Assembly (NCBI RefSeq): GCF_030159095.1
Contig: NZ_BRXS01000005.1
Coordinates: 62,001-126,000 of the forward strand
Length of the DNA stretch: 64,000 bases
Direction of reading: 5' to 3'
DNA from: Roseisolibacter agri
Lineage (GTDB): Bacteria; Gemmatimonadota; Gemmatimonadetes; Gemmatimonadales; Gemmatimonadaceae
Shown: positions 1 to 9,101 of the stretch, piece after piece
Layout of the letters: every line of letters begins with the position of its first letter
How positions within the stretch are numbered: position 1 is the stretch's first letter
Position numbers and translations under genes: made by a program
The notes under the pieces: generated by a model
What the model was told of the DNA's origin: nothing
Seen by the model: the letters and a program-made list of their open reading frames with translations, nothing else
The model's database searches: none

Positions 1-462
1 ATGCGCCGACGGCTCGCCCGCGCGCGTCGTGACGACCACGGCGCCGCGGTCGTCGAGTTCGCGCTCGTCGTCCCGGTGCTGTTTCTCATCATCTTCGCGG
101 TCATCGACTTCGGGCGCGCGCTGTGGACGCTCAACGTCCTCTCGTCGGGCGTGCGCGAGGGCGCGCGGGCCGCCGCGGTGGAGTCGGACGTCACCACCGC
201 CGCCTCCACCGCGAAGACCAAGACGGTCGCCTACATCAACGGCATCCTCGGCACGAGCCTGACGACGGCGGACGTGACCGTGCCGGCGGTCAACACGACG
301 ACCCCGGCCTCCGCCGACTACGGCCTCATCAAGGTCAGCCTCTCCGTCGGGGGCAGCGCCGGCTTCCCGTTCACCCCGGTGACGCCGTTCGCCTCGCGCA
401 TGGGCCTCGGCAACATCCGCTTCCAGCCGAACGCCAACTACCGCTGGGAGAAGGCCAACTGA
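1..462 (+). CDS. tadE: TadE-like pseudopilin of the Tad/Flp pilus
   Basis: Predicted minor pseudopilin of a Tad (tight adherence) type IVc pilus, acting in the inner membrane and periplasm. The 153-residue protein has a short Arg-rich leader, then GAAVVEFALVVPVLFLII. This gives a prepilin-peptidase-type cleavage after Gly14 with Glu at +5, followed by a single hydrophobic helix (about 17-37). The remainder is a small soluble periplasmic domain, as in TadE/TadF. It starts at the first base of the window with ATG, so an upstream in-frame start cannot be excluded. It opens the run cpaB-cpaC-cpaE-cpaF-tadB-tadC. Family assignment is firm; the choice of TadE over TadF is not certain. Confidence 0.85.
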   Translation: MRRRLARARRDDHGAAVVEFALVVPVLFLIIFAVIDFGRALWTLNVLSSGVREGARAAAVESDVTTAASTAKTKTVAYINGILGTSLTTADVTVPAVNTTTPASADYGLIKVSLSVGGSAGFPFTPVTPFASRMGLGNIRFQPNANYRWEKAN

Positions 463-467
463 TCGTC

Positions 468-487
468 CGCCGCGCGCCCGCGCGGCG
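468..487 (+). other. GC-rich hairpin after tadE
   Basis: A 9-bp inverted repeat (CGCCGCGCG / CGCGCGGCG) six bases after the tadE stop. In practice it would fold as an 8-bp stem with a 4-base loop. There is no U-tract, so it is at best a weak terminator, mRNA-end or pausing element. Chance is possible at this GC content. Confidence 0.35.
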
Positions 488-573
488 TCCCCCGTCCGTC
501 CCTGGGGCCCGGTAGGCTCCGCCCGCCCCCGCATCGCGCCACCCGGCGCCTCCAGGACCGCAGAGACCCTCCC

Positions 574-1491
574 ATGGCCGAGCGCCGCTTCACCCTCGTC
601 TTCTTCGTCGCCATCGCGACCGCCGCGGCGGCCACCTTCGGCGTGTATCGTGTCCTCGACACGACCAAGAAGGAGGCCCAGATCCCGACGCGCGCGGTGG
701 TCGTCACCACCCGCGACCTCCCGGAAGGCGCGCGCCTCGACCGCGAGATGCTGGCCGTTCGCCAGTGGCCCGCGACGACGGTGCCCGAGGGCGCCTTCGA
801 CACGCCCGACTCGCTCGTCGGCCGCGTGACGCGCGTCGCCGTCTTCAACGGCGAGCCGATCGTCCCCGGCCGTCTCGCGCCCGTCGGCAGCAGCGCCGGC
901 CTCGAGGTGAAGATCACCCCGGGCAAGCGCGCCATGGCGGTCCGCATCAACGACGTCGCCGGCGTGGCGGGCCTCATCCAGCCGAACGCCCGCGTCGACG
1001 TGCTGGTGGCGCTCAACGACACCCGCGCGGCGGGCGGGCGGCAGGTCGCGAAGGTGTTCATGGAGAACATGCGCGTCCTCTCGGTCGGGACGCAGGTCGA
1101 GCGCGGCGCCGACGGCCAGGCCATCCAGGCGACCACCGTGACGCTCGAGGTCACCCCGCAGGAAGCCGAGCGGCTGGTGATCGCGACCAACTCCGGCAGC
1201 ATCCAGCTGGTGCTGCGCGGCTTCGGCGAGACGGACTCGGCCCGCACGCGCGGCGCCGTGGCGTCCGACCTCTTCGGCTCGCTGCCCGCCGCGCCCGCTC
1301 CCACGCCGAGCGAGGCGCCGCGTCCGGCGCCGCGCCGCTCCGCGCCGGCGCCGCAGCCGCGCGTGGAGGCCCCGCGTCCCGCGCCGGTCGTCCAGGCGCC
1401 GCGCGCGCCGGACTCGGTCGCCGTCGAGGTCTACCGCGGCGCGACCAAGTCGCAGCAGAAGTTCGTGAAGGACTCCTCGAAGACGCCCTGA
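574..1491 (+). CDS. cpaB: Flp pilus assembly protein CpaB (RcpC)
   Basis: Periplasmic Tad-pilus component thought to act next to the outer-membrane secretin. The 305-residue protein has an N-terminal membrane anchor (about residues 6-24). It is followed by a SAF-type domain (about 38-105, starting RAVVVTTRDLPEGARLDREM) and the RcpC/CpaB region (about 105-220, including MAVRINDVAGVAG and a stretch ending near ERLVIATNSGSIQLVLR). The last 70 residues are Pro/Ala/Arg rich and low complexity. Length and order match CpaB. It lies between tadE and the secretin gene, the usual CpaB-CpaC order. The start ATG is the only good one at the beginning of the conserved anchor. Confidence 0.93.
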   Translation: MAERRFTLVFFVAIATAAAATFGVYRVLDTTKKEAQIPTRAVVVTTRDLPEGARLDREMLAVRQWPATTVPEGAFDTPDSLVGRVTRVAVFNGEPIVPGRLAPVGSSAGLEVKITPGKRAMAVRINDVAGVAGLIQPNARVDVLVALNDTRAAGGRQVAKVFMENMRVLSVGTQVERGADGQAIQATTVTLEVTPQEAERLVIATNSGSIQLVLRGFGETDSARTRGAVASDLFGSLPAAPAPTPSEAPRPAPRRSAPAPQPRVEAPRPAPVVQAPRAPDSVAVEVYRGATKSQQKFVKDSSKTP

Positions 1492-1559
1492 TCGTCCTCT
1501 CCTCCGCCCGTGCCGCGCTCCCCGCGGCGCGGGCCGGCCCTCTTTCCGGAGCCAGCCAC

Positions 1560-2762
1560 TTGTCCGTCCCGACCCTTCGGCGCCGTGCGGCCGCCGCCGC
1601 GCTGCGCCGCGTCGCCGTCGCGTGCCTCGTCGCCTGCGCCGCCCCGGCGGCCCTCGTCGCCCAGGCCGATGCCGTGCGCGTCGAGCGCATCGACATCTCG
1701 GTGGGGCGCTCGCTCCCCATCCAGAGCCCCGTCGGGATCACGCGCGTCACGGTCGCCAATCCCGAGATCGCCGACGTCGTCGTCGTGGGCACGACCGACG
1801 TCGTCCTCAACGGCAAGGCGGGCGGCGAGACGGACATCCTGCTCTTCGGCGCCAACAACTACCGCCGCCACCTGCGCGTCGTCGTCGGCACCCCGTCCGA
1901 CCGCCCGCAGATCATCCTCGGCGTGAAGCTGGCCGAGGTGCGCAAGGACCTGCTGACGAACGCCGGCCTCTCGGGGCTCTATCGCGCCAAGGACGCGCGC
2001 GTCGGCACCGGCCTGTTCAACTCCGACTCGCCGTTCGGCACCGACGGCACGATCACGGTCCCCGGGAACCGCTTCCTGACCGTGCTCACGGACTTCGGCA
2101 CCCGCGACCTCCTGGCCTTCATCGAGGCGGAGCAGCAGCGCGGCCGCGCCAAGATCCTGGCCGAGCCGAACCTGATGGCCGCCAACCGCGACTCGGCCAC
2201 CTTCCTGGCCGGCGGCGAGATCCCGATCCCGATCGCCCAGCCGGGCGCCAACGGCCAGATCGCGATCGTCATCCAGTACCGCGAGTTCGGCGTGAAGCTG
2301 AACTTCGTCCCCGAGATCCTGAACGACAGCCTGGTCAAGCTGAAGGTGCGCCCCGAGGTGTCGAGCCTCGACTTCGCGAACGCCGTCACGCTCTCGGGCT
2401 TCCGCATCCCCGCGCTGCGCACGCGCCGCGTCGAGACCACGGTGGACGTGCGCCGGGAGCGCAGCCTGGTGATCTCGGGTCTGTTCATCGAGGAGCAGGA
2501 GCGGAACCGCACCGGCATCCCGCTGCTGATGGACATCCCGATCCTCGGCAACCTCTTCTCGAGCACGCGCTGGCAGAAGAACGAGACGGAGCTGGTGATC
2601 ATCGTGACCCCCGTGGTCGTCGATCCGAACCGGCCCCGCGCGCAGGACGCTCCGCAGCTGCTGCCGACGCCGCCGCTCCCGGCGCGCGAGGCGCTCGAGC
2701 CCCGGCTCCCGAGCCCGTCGCCGGCGCAGCCGCAGCCCGCTCCTCCGGCGCGCCGTCCCTGA
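1560..2762 (+). CDS. cpaC: Tad pilus secretin CpaC (RcpA), TTG start
   Basis: Outer-membrane secretin that forms the pore for the Flp pilus. The frame is open far upstream, but the coding start is judged to be TTG at 1560. GGAG lies eight bases ahead (1548-1551), and the protein then begins with an Arg-rich n-region and a hydrophobic signal peptide (VACLVACAAPAALVAQA). Residues about 40-110 form the pilus-secretin N-terminal domain (VGRSLPIQSPVGITRVTVAN). About 200-345 is the secretin pore domain, ending in LLMDIPILGNLFSSTRWQ and ELVIIVTPVVV. The tail is Pro-rich. About 400 residues, slightly short but typical of CpaC. A hairpin GCCGCG/CGCGGC (1512-1528) lies between cpaB and this gene. Confidence 0.92.
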   Translation: MSVPTLRRRAAAAALRRVAVACLVACAAPAALVAQADAVRVERIDISVGRSLPIQSPVGITRVTVANPEIADVVVVGTTDVVLNGKAGGETDILLFGANNYRRHLRVVVGTPSDRPQIILGVKLAEVRKDLLTNAGLSGLYRAKDARVGTGLFNSDSPFGTDGTITVPGNRFLTVLTDFGTRDLLAFIEAEQQRGRAKILAEPNLMAANRDSATFLAGGEIPIPIAQPGANGQIAIVIQYREFGVKLNFVPEILNDSLVKLKVRPEVSSLDFANAVTLSGFRIPALRTRRVETTVDVRRERSLVISGLFIEEQERNRTGIPLLMDIPILGNLFSSTRWQKNETELVIIVTPVVVDPNRPRAQDAPQLLPTPPLPAREALEPRLPSPSPAQPQPAPPARRP

Positions 2763-2780
2763 CGCGCCCTGACGCCCGAT

Positions 2781-2808
2781 GGACGCCGGCCGCTTCCGGC
2801 CGGCGTCC
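2781..2808 (+). terminator. 12-bp perfect hairpin between cpaC and cpaE
   Basis: GGACGCCGGCCG and its exact complement are separated by a CTTC tetraloop and followed by CGTTTGATTT. It looks like an intrinsic terminator or attenuator inside the Tad operon, with only a weak T-run. It could lower expression of cpaE and later genes relative to the secretin, or protect a processed 3' end. Confidence 0.55.
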
Positions 2809-2847
2809 CGTTTGATTTCGCACGACCGCAGGTCGAGACTGGAGTCC

Positions 2848-4041
2848 ATGCAACGAAAGGCTGTGATCGTGGCCGGCGCCGCCGGACCCGAAGCCATGGT
2901 GGGTGGCGTGCTTCAGCGGGCGGGCTTCTCGCCCGCCCTCGAGGTGCCCACCGTCGCGCAGGCGCTCGAGCGCCTGCGCGACGAGCGCGTGGACCTGCTC
3001 GTGATCCCGCTGCAGGGGCCGGCCGCGGCCGACCTGGCGACGCTCGAGCGCGAGATCGCGCGCGCGTCGTCGACGTTCGTGCTCGGCACCGCCACCGCCG
3101 CGGAGCCCGACCTGATCCTGCGCGCCATGCGCGCGGGCATCCACGAGTTCCTCGTCGCGCCGCCGAGTGCGGACGACCTGACGCGCGCGGTGGACCGGAT
3201 GCTGCGACGCGCGCGCCCCGAGCCGTCGTCGCGTCTCGCCTTCGCGGTCTACAGCGCCAAGGGCGGCCTCGGCACCACGAGCGTCGCGCTCAACCTCGCC
3301 TTCGCGTTCGCCCAGTCGGTGGGCACGGGGCGGGTGGCGCTGGCCGACTACGTGGTCAGCGGCGGCGACGTCGGCGTCATGCTGAACCTGCGCCCGGCGT
3401 ACGACATCGGCGACCTGGCGCTGAAGCTCGCCCAGCTCGATGCCTCGCTGCTCGAGTCGTTCATCACCCGCACGCCGCAGGGCGTCGCGGTGCTCGCCGC
3501 CTCCGAGCGGCCCGAGGCGCTGGAGAGCGTCGACGGGCTCGCCGCCGGCCGCATCCTCGACGAGCTGCGCACGCACTTCGCGATCACGGTCGTGGATTGC
3601 GAGCACCACCCCACCGACCGCACGTTGACGGCGATGGACGCGGTGGACCGCATCCTCGTGGTCACCCAGCTGAACGTGGCCGCGGTGCGCAGCGCGCAGC
3701 GCACGCTGCAGCTGTTCGCGCGCCTGGGCTATCCCGACGAGAAGGTGGCGGTGGTCGCCAACCGCGCGCAGCCGAGCGACCTGATCTCGCCGGCGGATGC
3801 GGCGAAGGTGCTCGACCGCGAGCTGTTCTTCCGCCTGCCCAACGACTATCGCGCCTCGGAGGCCGCGCTGACGCGCGGCCTGCCCGTGGTCGCGCACGAT
3901 TCGAACACCGCACTCGCGAAGGCCTACGTGGCCCTCGCCGCGAAGCTCGCCGGCGCCGAAGGCGCCGGCGACGCGCCCGCGGCACGCGACGCCCAGAGCA
4001 GCTCGCGCTTCGGCCGGCTCCTGGGCATTGGGAGGAAATGA
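2848..4041 (+). CDS. cpaE: Tad pilus localisation ATPase CpaE (TadZ)
   Basis: ParA/MinD-like ATPase that places the Tad secretion machine at the pole or membrane. The N-terminal about 125 residues form a receiver-like (atypical response-regulator) domain. The ATPase domain starts near residue 130 with [18 protein letters not shown], a deviant Walker A (KGGxGTT). It continues with [32 protein letters not shown] and the C-terminal LIDG-like strands. ATG at 2848 was chosen because the conserved fold begins there and GGAG lies just upstream; an in-frame ATG at 2779 would place the start inside the upstream hairpin. The stop overlaps the start of cpaF by one base, so the two are probably translationally coupled. 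Confidence 0.9.
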   Translation: MQRKAVIVAGAAGPEAMVGGVLQRAGFSPALEVPTVAQALERLRDERVDLLVIPLQGPAAADLATLEREIARASSTFVLGTATAAEPDLILRAMRAGIHEFLVAPPSADDLTRAVDRMLRRARPEPSSRLAFAVYSAKGGLGTTSVALNLAFAFAQSVGTGRVALADYVVSGGDVGVMLNLRPAYDIGDLALKLAQLDASLLESFITRTPQGVAVLAASERPEALESVDGLAAGRILDELRTHFAITVVDCEHHPTDRTLTAMDAVDRILVVTQLNVAAVRSAQRTLQLFARLGYPDEKVAVVANRAQPSDLISPADAAKVLDRELFFRLPNDYRASEAALTRGLPVVAHDSNTALAKAYVALAAKLAGAEGAGDAPAARDAQSSSRFGRLLGIGRK

Positions 4042-5657
4042 TGGCGCTCTCGCTCCGCGACCGACTGCTCGGGCGCTCGCAGCCCCAGACCCCGCCGCCC
4101 GGCGCGCCAGGGGAGGGGCCCGCGTCCCCGGACGTGCCGCCGGCCACCCCGGCCACGCCGGGCGCGCCCGCGCGCGGCGCCAACGGCGTCCCCGGCGTCC
4201 CCGGCCTCCCCGGCGGCAACGGCGCGAACGGCGACACGGCCGTCGCCAGCGGCCCGACGGCGCTGCCGCCGATGCCGAGCCAGCCGACGCCCGCGCGGCC
4301 GATGGCCGCGCAGCGGCTCGGCAGCCGGCCCGGCAACTCGACCGTCAACACCGCCGCCGTCTCGGCCCTCACGGGCCGCGGCGACACCGGCGTGCTGAGC
4401 GCCGTCGAGCAGCTGAAGGTCGAGCTGCACCGCAAGCTGATCGACCGCCTGGACCTCGCGGCGCTGGAGCGCATCACCGACGAGGGGATGCTCATCCAGC
4501 AGATCCGCCAGGCGGTGCTGGAGTTCCTCCGCGCGGAGCAGGCGCCGCTCTCCTCGCAGGAGCGCGAGGACGTCATCGAGCAGATCGTCTACGAGATCAC
4601 CGGCCTCGGTCCCATCGAGCCGCTGTTCCGCGACGCGACGATCAGCGACATCCTCGTCAACGGCCCGAAGGACTGCTACGTCGAGCGGCGCGGCAAGCTG
4701 TCGCGCGTCAACGTCACCTTCCGCGACAACGCGCACCTGCTGACGGTCATCGACCGCATCGTCAGCCGCGTCGGCCGCCGCGTCGACGAGTCGAGCCCGA
4801 TGGTGGACGCGCGCCTGCCCGACGGCTCGCGCGTCAACGCCATCATCCCGCCGCTCGCCCTCGACGGCCCGGTGCTCTCGATCCGCCGCTTCGGCGCCGA
4901 GATCACCGCGCAGCAGCTGGTGGAGAAGGGGGCGATGACCGAGGAGATGCTCTACCTCCTCGCCGGCTGCGTGCACGCGCGCCTGAACGTCATCATCTCG
5001 GGCGGCACCGGCTCGGGCAAGACGACGCTGCTCAACGCGCTCTCGTCGTTCATCCCGAACAGCGAGCGCGTGGTCACCATCGAGGACGCCGCCGAGCTGC
5101 GCCTGCAGCAGGAGCACGTGGTGCGCCTGGAGACGCGCCCGCCGAACTCCGAGGGGCGCGGCGAGGTGCTGGCGCGCGACCTCGTGAAGAACGCGCTGCG
5201 CATGCGGCCCGACCGCATCATCCTCGGCGAGTGCCGCGGCGCCGAGGCGCTCGACATGCTGCAGGCGATGAACACGGGTCACGAGGGCTCGCTGGCGACG
5301 ATCCACGCCAACACGCCGCGCGACGCGCTGTCGCGTCTCGAGACGATGATCCTGTTCGCCGGCACGAACCTGCCCAACCGCGCCATGCGCGAGCAGATCT
5401 CGTCGGCCATCGACCTGATCGTCCAGGTGTCGCGCCAGGCCGACGGCTCGCGCCGCCTCGTCAGCATCACCGAGGTGACGTCGATGGAGGGTGAGATCAT
5501 CACCTCGCAGGAGATCTTCCGCTTCCGCCGCCGCGGCGTGTCGCCGGAGGGGATGGTGATCGGCGACTTCGAGCCGACGGGCGTGCGGCCGTCGTTCGTC
5601 GACCGGCTGAAGGTGGCCGGCATCGACCTGCCGCTGAGCATGTTCTCCCCGCGGTGA
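4041..5657 (+). CDS. cpaF: Tad secretion ATPase CpaF (TadA)
   Basis: Hexameric VirB11/GspE-type ATPase that powers Flp pilus assembly at the inner membrane. The start follows a strong GGAGG at 4031-4035; the second ATG (4041) has the better 5-base spacing. About 110 N-terminal residues are a Pro/Gly-rich linker that includes seven collagen-like G-x-y triplets (about 47-67). Then come the N-terminal domain (about 125-230) and the ATPase core with [14 protein letters not shown] (Walker A, about 321-333), [24 protein letters not shown] (Asp/Glu and Walker B regions) and a His box [18 protein letters not shown]. The 538 residues exceed the usual about 450 because of the linker. Confidence 0.95.
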   Translation: MALSLRDRLLGRSQPQTPPPGAPGEGPASPDVPPATPATPGAPARGANGVPGVPGLPGGNGANGDTAVASGPTALPPMPSQPTPARPMAAQRLGSRPGNSTVNTAAVSALTGRGDTGVLSAVEQLKVELHRKLIDRLDLAALERITDEGMLIQQIRQAVLEFLRAEQAPLSSQEREDVIEQIVYEITGLGPIEPLFRDATISDILVNGPKDCYVERRGKLSRVNVTFRDNAHLLTVIDRIVSRVGRRVDESSPMVDARLPDGSRVNAIIPPLALDGPVLSIRRFGAEITAQQLVEKGAMTEEMLYLLAGCVHARLNVIISGGTGSGKTTLLNALSSFIPNSERVVTIEDAAELRLQQEHVVRLETRPPNSEGRGEVLARDLVKNALRMRPDRIILGECRGAEALDMLQAMNTGHEGSLATIHANTPRDALSRLETMILFAGTNLPNRAMREQISSAIDLIVQVSRQADGSRRLVSITEVTSMEGEIITSQEIFRFRRRGVSPEGMVIGDFEPTGVRPSFVDRLKVAGIDLPLSMFSPR

Positions 5658-5661
5658 CGCC

Positions 5662-6636
5662 ATGCTGTACCTGACGCTCCTCCTCGTCTTCGTCGGCACG
5701 GCCGGTGTCCTCGTCGGCCTGTTCGTCTTCTTCAACCGCCGCCGCCTCTCCGCCGAGGCGGAGGCGCGCTCGCAGCTGATGGGGCGCTCGCCGACCGGGC
5801 TCGCCATCGGCGCCGCCGGCCCGACGACGATCCTGCGCGACGAGCGCGTCGCCGACAGCGAGGTTCTCGACCGGCTGCTCTCGGGGAAGGGGATCACCGA
5901 GTGGGCGAAGCATGAGCTCGAGCTGGCCGGCTCCACGCGCAACCCGGGTGAGTTCCTGCTCGGCTGCCTCGTGGGCGCGGTGCTCGGTGCGGTCGTGGGC
6001 GGGCGCTTCCTCGGCGGCCCGGTGGGCGTCGCCATCGGCACGGCGCTCGGCGGCCTGCTGCCGGTGGGGCTCGTGCGCCGGCAGGCCGCGAACCGCGTGA
6101 AGAAGTTCGAGGAGCAGCTGCCCGAGGCGCTCGACATGCTCGTCAACGCGCTGCGCGCCGGCTACTCGCTGCAGGCGGCGATGGAGTTCGTCGGCAACGA
6201 GCTGCCGCAGCCGCTCGGCCCCGAGTTCGGGCGCTTCTACGACGAGCAGCGCCTGGGCGTCGAGGTGCGCACGGCGCTCATGCGCCTGCAGGACCGCGTG
6301 GGCACGTACGACATCAAGATGTTCGTCACCGCGCTGCTCATCCAGCGCGAGACCGGCGGCAACCTGAGCGAGGTGCTCGGCAACATCGCGCTCCTGATGC
6401 GCGAGCGCGTCGCGTTTCGCGGCCAGGTGGACACGCTCACCGCGGAGCCGAAGGCGTCGGCGAAGGTGCTCACCGGGCTGCCGATCGCGGTCTTCCTGCT
6501 CGTCTACGTGATGAACCCGCAGTACATGCGGCCGCTGCTCGAGACGTCGACGGGGCACATGCTGCTCGCGTACGCCGTGTCGTCGGTCGTGGTGGGCTAC
6601 GTGATCCTGATGCGGATCGCGAAGATCGACATCTGA
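5662..6636 (+). CDS. tadB: Tad inner-membrane platform protein TadB
   Basis: Polytopic inner-membrane platform protein with a GspF (type II secretion F) domain. It has one N-terminal transmembrane segment (about 2-23), a glycine-rich membrane pair (about 95-135), the cytoplasmic F domain (about 150-265: EALDMLVNALRAGYSLQAAM and ETGGNLSEVLGNIALLMRER), and two C-terminal helices. 324 residues, normal for TadB. It starts four bases after cpaF and is followed by its partner tadC 18 bases later, the standard order. Confidence 0.93.
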   Translation: MLYLTLLLVFVGTAGVLVGLFVFFNRRRLSAEAEARSQLMGRSPTGLAIGAAGPTTILRDERVADSEVLDRLLSGKGITEWAKHELELAGSTRNPGEFLLGCLVGAVLGAVVGGRFLGGPVGVAIGTALGGLLPVGLVRRQAANRVKKFEEQLPEALDMLVNALRAGYSLQAAMEFVGNELPQPLGPEFGRFYDEQRLGVEVRTALMRLQDRVGTYDIKMFVTALLIQRETGGNLSEVLGNIALLMRERVAFRGQVDTLTAEPKASAKVLTGLPIAVFLLVYVMNPQYMRPLLETSTGHMLLAYAVSSVVVGYVILMRIAKIDI

Positions 6637-6654
6637 TCGCACGGATCCTCGCAG

Positions 6655-7578
6655 ATGCAGAACCTCCCGATCTCCCTGCCCCTCATCCTGCTGGTCGTCG
6701 TCATCGCGGGCGCCGTCTCGGTCGCCGTGTACGCGTGGGCGGCCGGGCGACAGCGGCGCGAGATCCTGATGCGCGTCGAGAACCCGACGCTGGCGGCGAC
6801 GCTCCCGTCGCCGCTGCTCGCCTCGCCGCGGAAGTCGTTCAGCGACCGGCTGGCGGAGTGGCTCGCCGACCGCACGCCGGAGTCGTGGACGGGCGGGGAG
6901 CAGGCGAGCACGAAGCTCGTGCAGGCCGGCTTCGAGAGCCAGACGGCCGCGGTGCTCTACGGCTCGATCCGCGTCGTCTTCGGCATCCTGCTGCCGCTGT
7001 CGGTGTTCGTGGCGCTCGCGGGCCGTCCGCAGGGCACGGTGCTGATGTACGTGCTGATCTCGGTCCTCATCGGCTTCCTCGCGCCGCAGGCGGTGCTCGA
7101 CCGCCTGGTGCAGATCCGGCAGGACCGCCTGCGCAAGGCGGTGCCCGACGCGCTCGACCTGCTGGTGGTGTGCGTGGAGGCGGGCGTCAGCCTCGACGCG
7201 GCGATCCTGCGCGTGGCCAAGGACCTGGCGGTGACGCACCCCGACCTGGCCGGCGAGATGATGGTGATCAACCGGAAGGTGAACGCCGGCGTGCCGCGCG
7301 AGCAGGCGCTCAACGGCCTCTGGTCGCGCACGGGCCTCGAGGAGCTGCGCGGCCTGGCCGCCAGCATGGTGCAGTCGGAGCGGTGGGGCACCTCGATCGC
7401 TAAAGTCCTGCGCGTGAATGCCGAGACTCTCCGCAGGAAGCGCAAGCAGACCGCGGAGAAGAAGGCCGCCCAGGCGTCGCTCAAGATGATGGGGCCCCTT
7501 CTGCTCTTCCTGCTTCCGGCCCTGTTCGTGGTGATCCTCGGGCCCGCGGCGATCAACATCTCGCAGGCGTTCAAGTAG
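6655..7578 (+). CDS. tadC: Tad inner-membrane platform protein TadC
   Basis: Second GspF-type platform protein, pairing with TadB. Membrane segments lie at about 10-30, 100-145 and the C-terminus (LLLFLLPALFVVILGPAAIN). The F domain contains ALDLLVVCVEAGVSLDAAI and SMVQSERWGTSIAKVLRV, close to the TadC signature (SExxGTSI). 307 residues, normal length. Downstream is a 26-bp palindrome that overlaps the ribosome binding site of the next gene, so the stable platform part of the operon and the TadG part may be expressed at different levels. Confidence 0.93.
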   Translation: MQNLPISLPLILLVVVIAGAVSVAVYAWAAGRQRREILMRVENPTLAATLPSPLLASPRKSFSDRLAEWLADRTPESWTGGEQASTKLVQAGFESQTAAVLYGSIRVVFGILLPLSVFVALAGRPQGTVLMYVLISVLIGFLAPQAVLDRLVQIRQDRLRKAVPDALDLLVVCVEAGVSLDAAILRVAKDLAVTHPDLAGEMMVINRKVNAGVPREQALNGLWSRTGLEELRGLAASMVQSERWGTSIAKVLRVNAETLRRKRKQTAEKKAAQASLKMMGPLLLFLLPALFVVILGPAAINISQAFK

Positions 7579-7589
7579 GCCGCACCCGG

Positions 7590-7615
7590 GTGCCTCCGGC
7601 CGCGGCCGGAGGCAC
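7590..7615 (+). promoter_or_regulatory. Palindrome burying the Shine-Dalgarno of the first TadG gene
   Basis: A perfect inverted repeat: GTGCCTCCGGCC, two bases (GC), then the exact complement. The right arm contains GGAGG (7608-7612), six bases before the ATG at 7619, so the best ribosome binding site of the gene lies inside a very stable stem. Seen directly; a role in translational control (coupling to tadC translation, a protein-binding hairpin, or an opened structure) is inference. Confidence 0.6.
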
Positions 7616-7618
7616 TCC

Positions 7619-9025
7619 ATGCGCACGTCGCAACGCACGACCGACCGCACGACAGGACGGAAGACTCCGAACCGGACCGCGCGGCGGCTCGACCGCCGCG
7701 GCGCGACGCTCGTCCTCGTCTCGCTGCTGATGGTCCCCCTGGTCGCCGTCGCGGCGTTCTCGCTGGACGTGGGCTGGTGGGAGGTCGGCGCCAACCAGCT
7801 GCAGACGACCGCCGACGCGGCGGCGCTGGCCGCCGCGCGCGCGAAGCAGCTCTATCCGAGCAACGGCACGCAGGCCAAGGTCGAGGCCTACGCGAACCAG
7901 GTCGCGGCGGCGAACAAGGCGTTCGCGCAGACGGTGACGATCGCCAGCTCCGACGTCGAGCCGATGTACTGGTCGCCGACGTCGGGCACGGCGACGCCCA
8001 CCAACTGGACCGACGCGAACGCGGTGCGCGTGACCGCCCGCGCCACACCCGGGCTGCTCTTCGCCGGCGTCGTCCGCGCGACCGCGCCGACCATCACGCG
8101 CTCGAGCATGGCGTGGATCGCGAACTTCAACAGCAGCATCTGCGTGAAGCCGTGGTCCCTGCCGTACGAGGTGCTGTACGACAAGGTGGCCAGCCTCACC
8201 GGCCTCGCCGCCACCAGCTCGGGCAGCCGGCGGCCCGACCTGACGCAGGCGCAGATGGCCACGCTGACGACCGGCGGCTACTCCGACCAGCAGCGGATCG
8301 TGGTCGTCCGCGGCCCGACGACGTCGGGCGGCATCCCCAGCACGGCCACGGGGCTCACCGCCTACGACGGCCAGTGGATCGGCTACAGCTACTCGGGCAA
8401 CGCGGGCACCGAGAGCTTCCAGTCGCTGATCTACGGCTGCGACCCGACGAACGTCTCGGTGAGCCAGGACGTGGGCACGACGCTGCCTGGCGGCGCCGAC
8501 TACGAGTGCCGGACGGTGCGCGCCCTCATGGGCAGCGACAGCAACACCTGCGGCGCCGGCTGGTACAACGAGCTGGCGACGCACGAGACGACCTGCCACT
8601 ACAAGGCGCCCAGCACGACCGGCAACGGGGCCGCGGCCGTGACCGCGCATGACGCCGGCTGCTACGACGACGCATCGAGCACCGCGCCGGGCGTCGCGAT
8701 GCTGGTGGCCTGGGGCGACCTGAACGGCACCGGCTCGAACGCCGTCGACCACCGCATCGTCGGGCTGACGCGGATGCTGTGCGTGTTCCGGGGCCTCGCC
8801 GCGATCAACAGCGGCAACGGCAACGGGAACGGCGGCGGCAACGGCGGCGTCGGCGTCGGCGCCAGCACCGAGACCTGCTCGCCCCCGGGCGTGGCCCCGA
8901 TCGCCAACCTGCCGCGCGGCACCATGGTCTTCGCGATCGACGGCATCACCTCCGCGACCATCAGCGCCACGACGGAGCTCGGGAACACGGTCGGCATCAA
9001 CCAGCGCCTGATTCTGGTGCGCTGA
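7619..9025 (+). CDS. TadG-like pilus-associated protein, copy 1
   Basis: First of three tandem paralogues (468, 486 and 469 residues) with a TadG-type N-terminus. After an Arg-rich leader it has DRRGATLVLVSLLMVPLV, one transmembrane helix (about 30-52), then the diagnostic VGANQLQTTADAAALAAA helix that follows the anchor in Tad_N proteins. The rest (about 400 residues) is extracytoplasmic, with conserved cysteine-bearing motifs shared by the copies (ICVKPWSLPYEVLYDKV, CHYKAP, CVFRGLA). It ends ELGNTVGINQRLILVR like its siblings. There is no von Willebrand MIDAS motif, unlike many TadG proteins. A Gly/Asn-rich stretch lies near residue 401. Likely a surface or periplasmic pilus accessory; exact role unknown. 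Confidence 0.8.
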   Translation: MRTSQRTTDRTTGRKTPNRTARRLDRRGATLVLVSLLMVPLVAVAAFSLDVGWWEVGANQLQTTADAAALAAARAKQLYPSNGTQAKVEAYANQVAAANKAFAQTVTIASSDVEPMYWSPTSGTATPTNWTDANAVRVTARATPGLLFAGVVRATAPTITRSSMAWIANFNSSICVKPWSLPYEVLYDKVASLTGLAATSSGSRRPDLTQAQMATLTTGGYSDQQRIVVVRGPTTSGGIPSTATGLTAYDGQWIGYSYSGNAGTESFQSLIYGCDPTNVSVSQDVGTTLPGGADYECRTVRALMGSDSNTCGAGWYNELATHETTCHYKAPSTTGNGAAAVTAHDAGCYDDASSTAPGVAMLVAWGDLNGTGSNAVDHRIVGLTRMLCVFRGLAAINSGNGNGNGGGNGGVGVGASTETCSPPGVAPIANLPRGTMVFAIDGITSATISATTELGNTVGINQRLILVR

Positions 9026-9067
9026 TCTGCCGCAGGAGGCATGCGCGCCACGGTGTGGTGCGCGCGC

Positions 9068-9101
9068 GACGCCGTCGACGGGGAAACCTGTCGGCGGCGT
9101 C
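9068..9101 (+). other. Stem-loop with GAAA tetraloop upstream of TadG copy 2
   Basis: GACGCCGTCGACGGG pairs with CCTGTCGGCGGCGTC (two G-U pairs in RNA) around a GAAA loop: a 15-bp stem with a GNRA-type cap. It lies in the 185-base gap between copies 1 and 2, about 110 bases before the next start. It does not match a riboswitch known to me. Confidence 0.5.

Noticed and set aside
506-518. GGCCCGGTAGGCT shared with 58686-58698 as a promoter motif for cpaB
   Set aside because: Only two copies were noticed and no -35 was found; at 506 it lies 56 bases from the next start, so the match may be chance.
765-1559. Upstream extension of the secretin frame
   Set aside because: Overlaps cpaB in another frame; sequence is not secretin-like until the TTG at 1560, which has a good GGAG.
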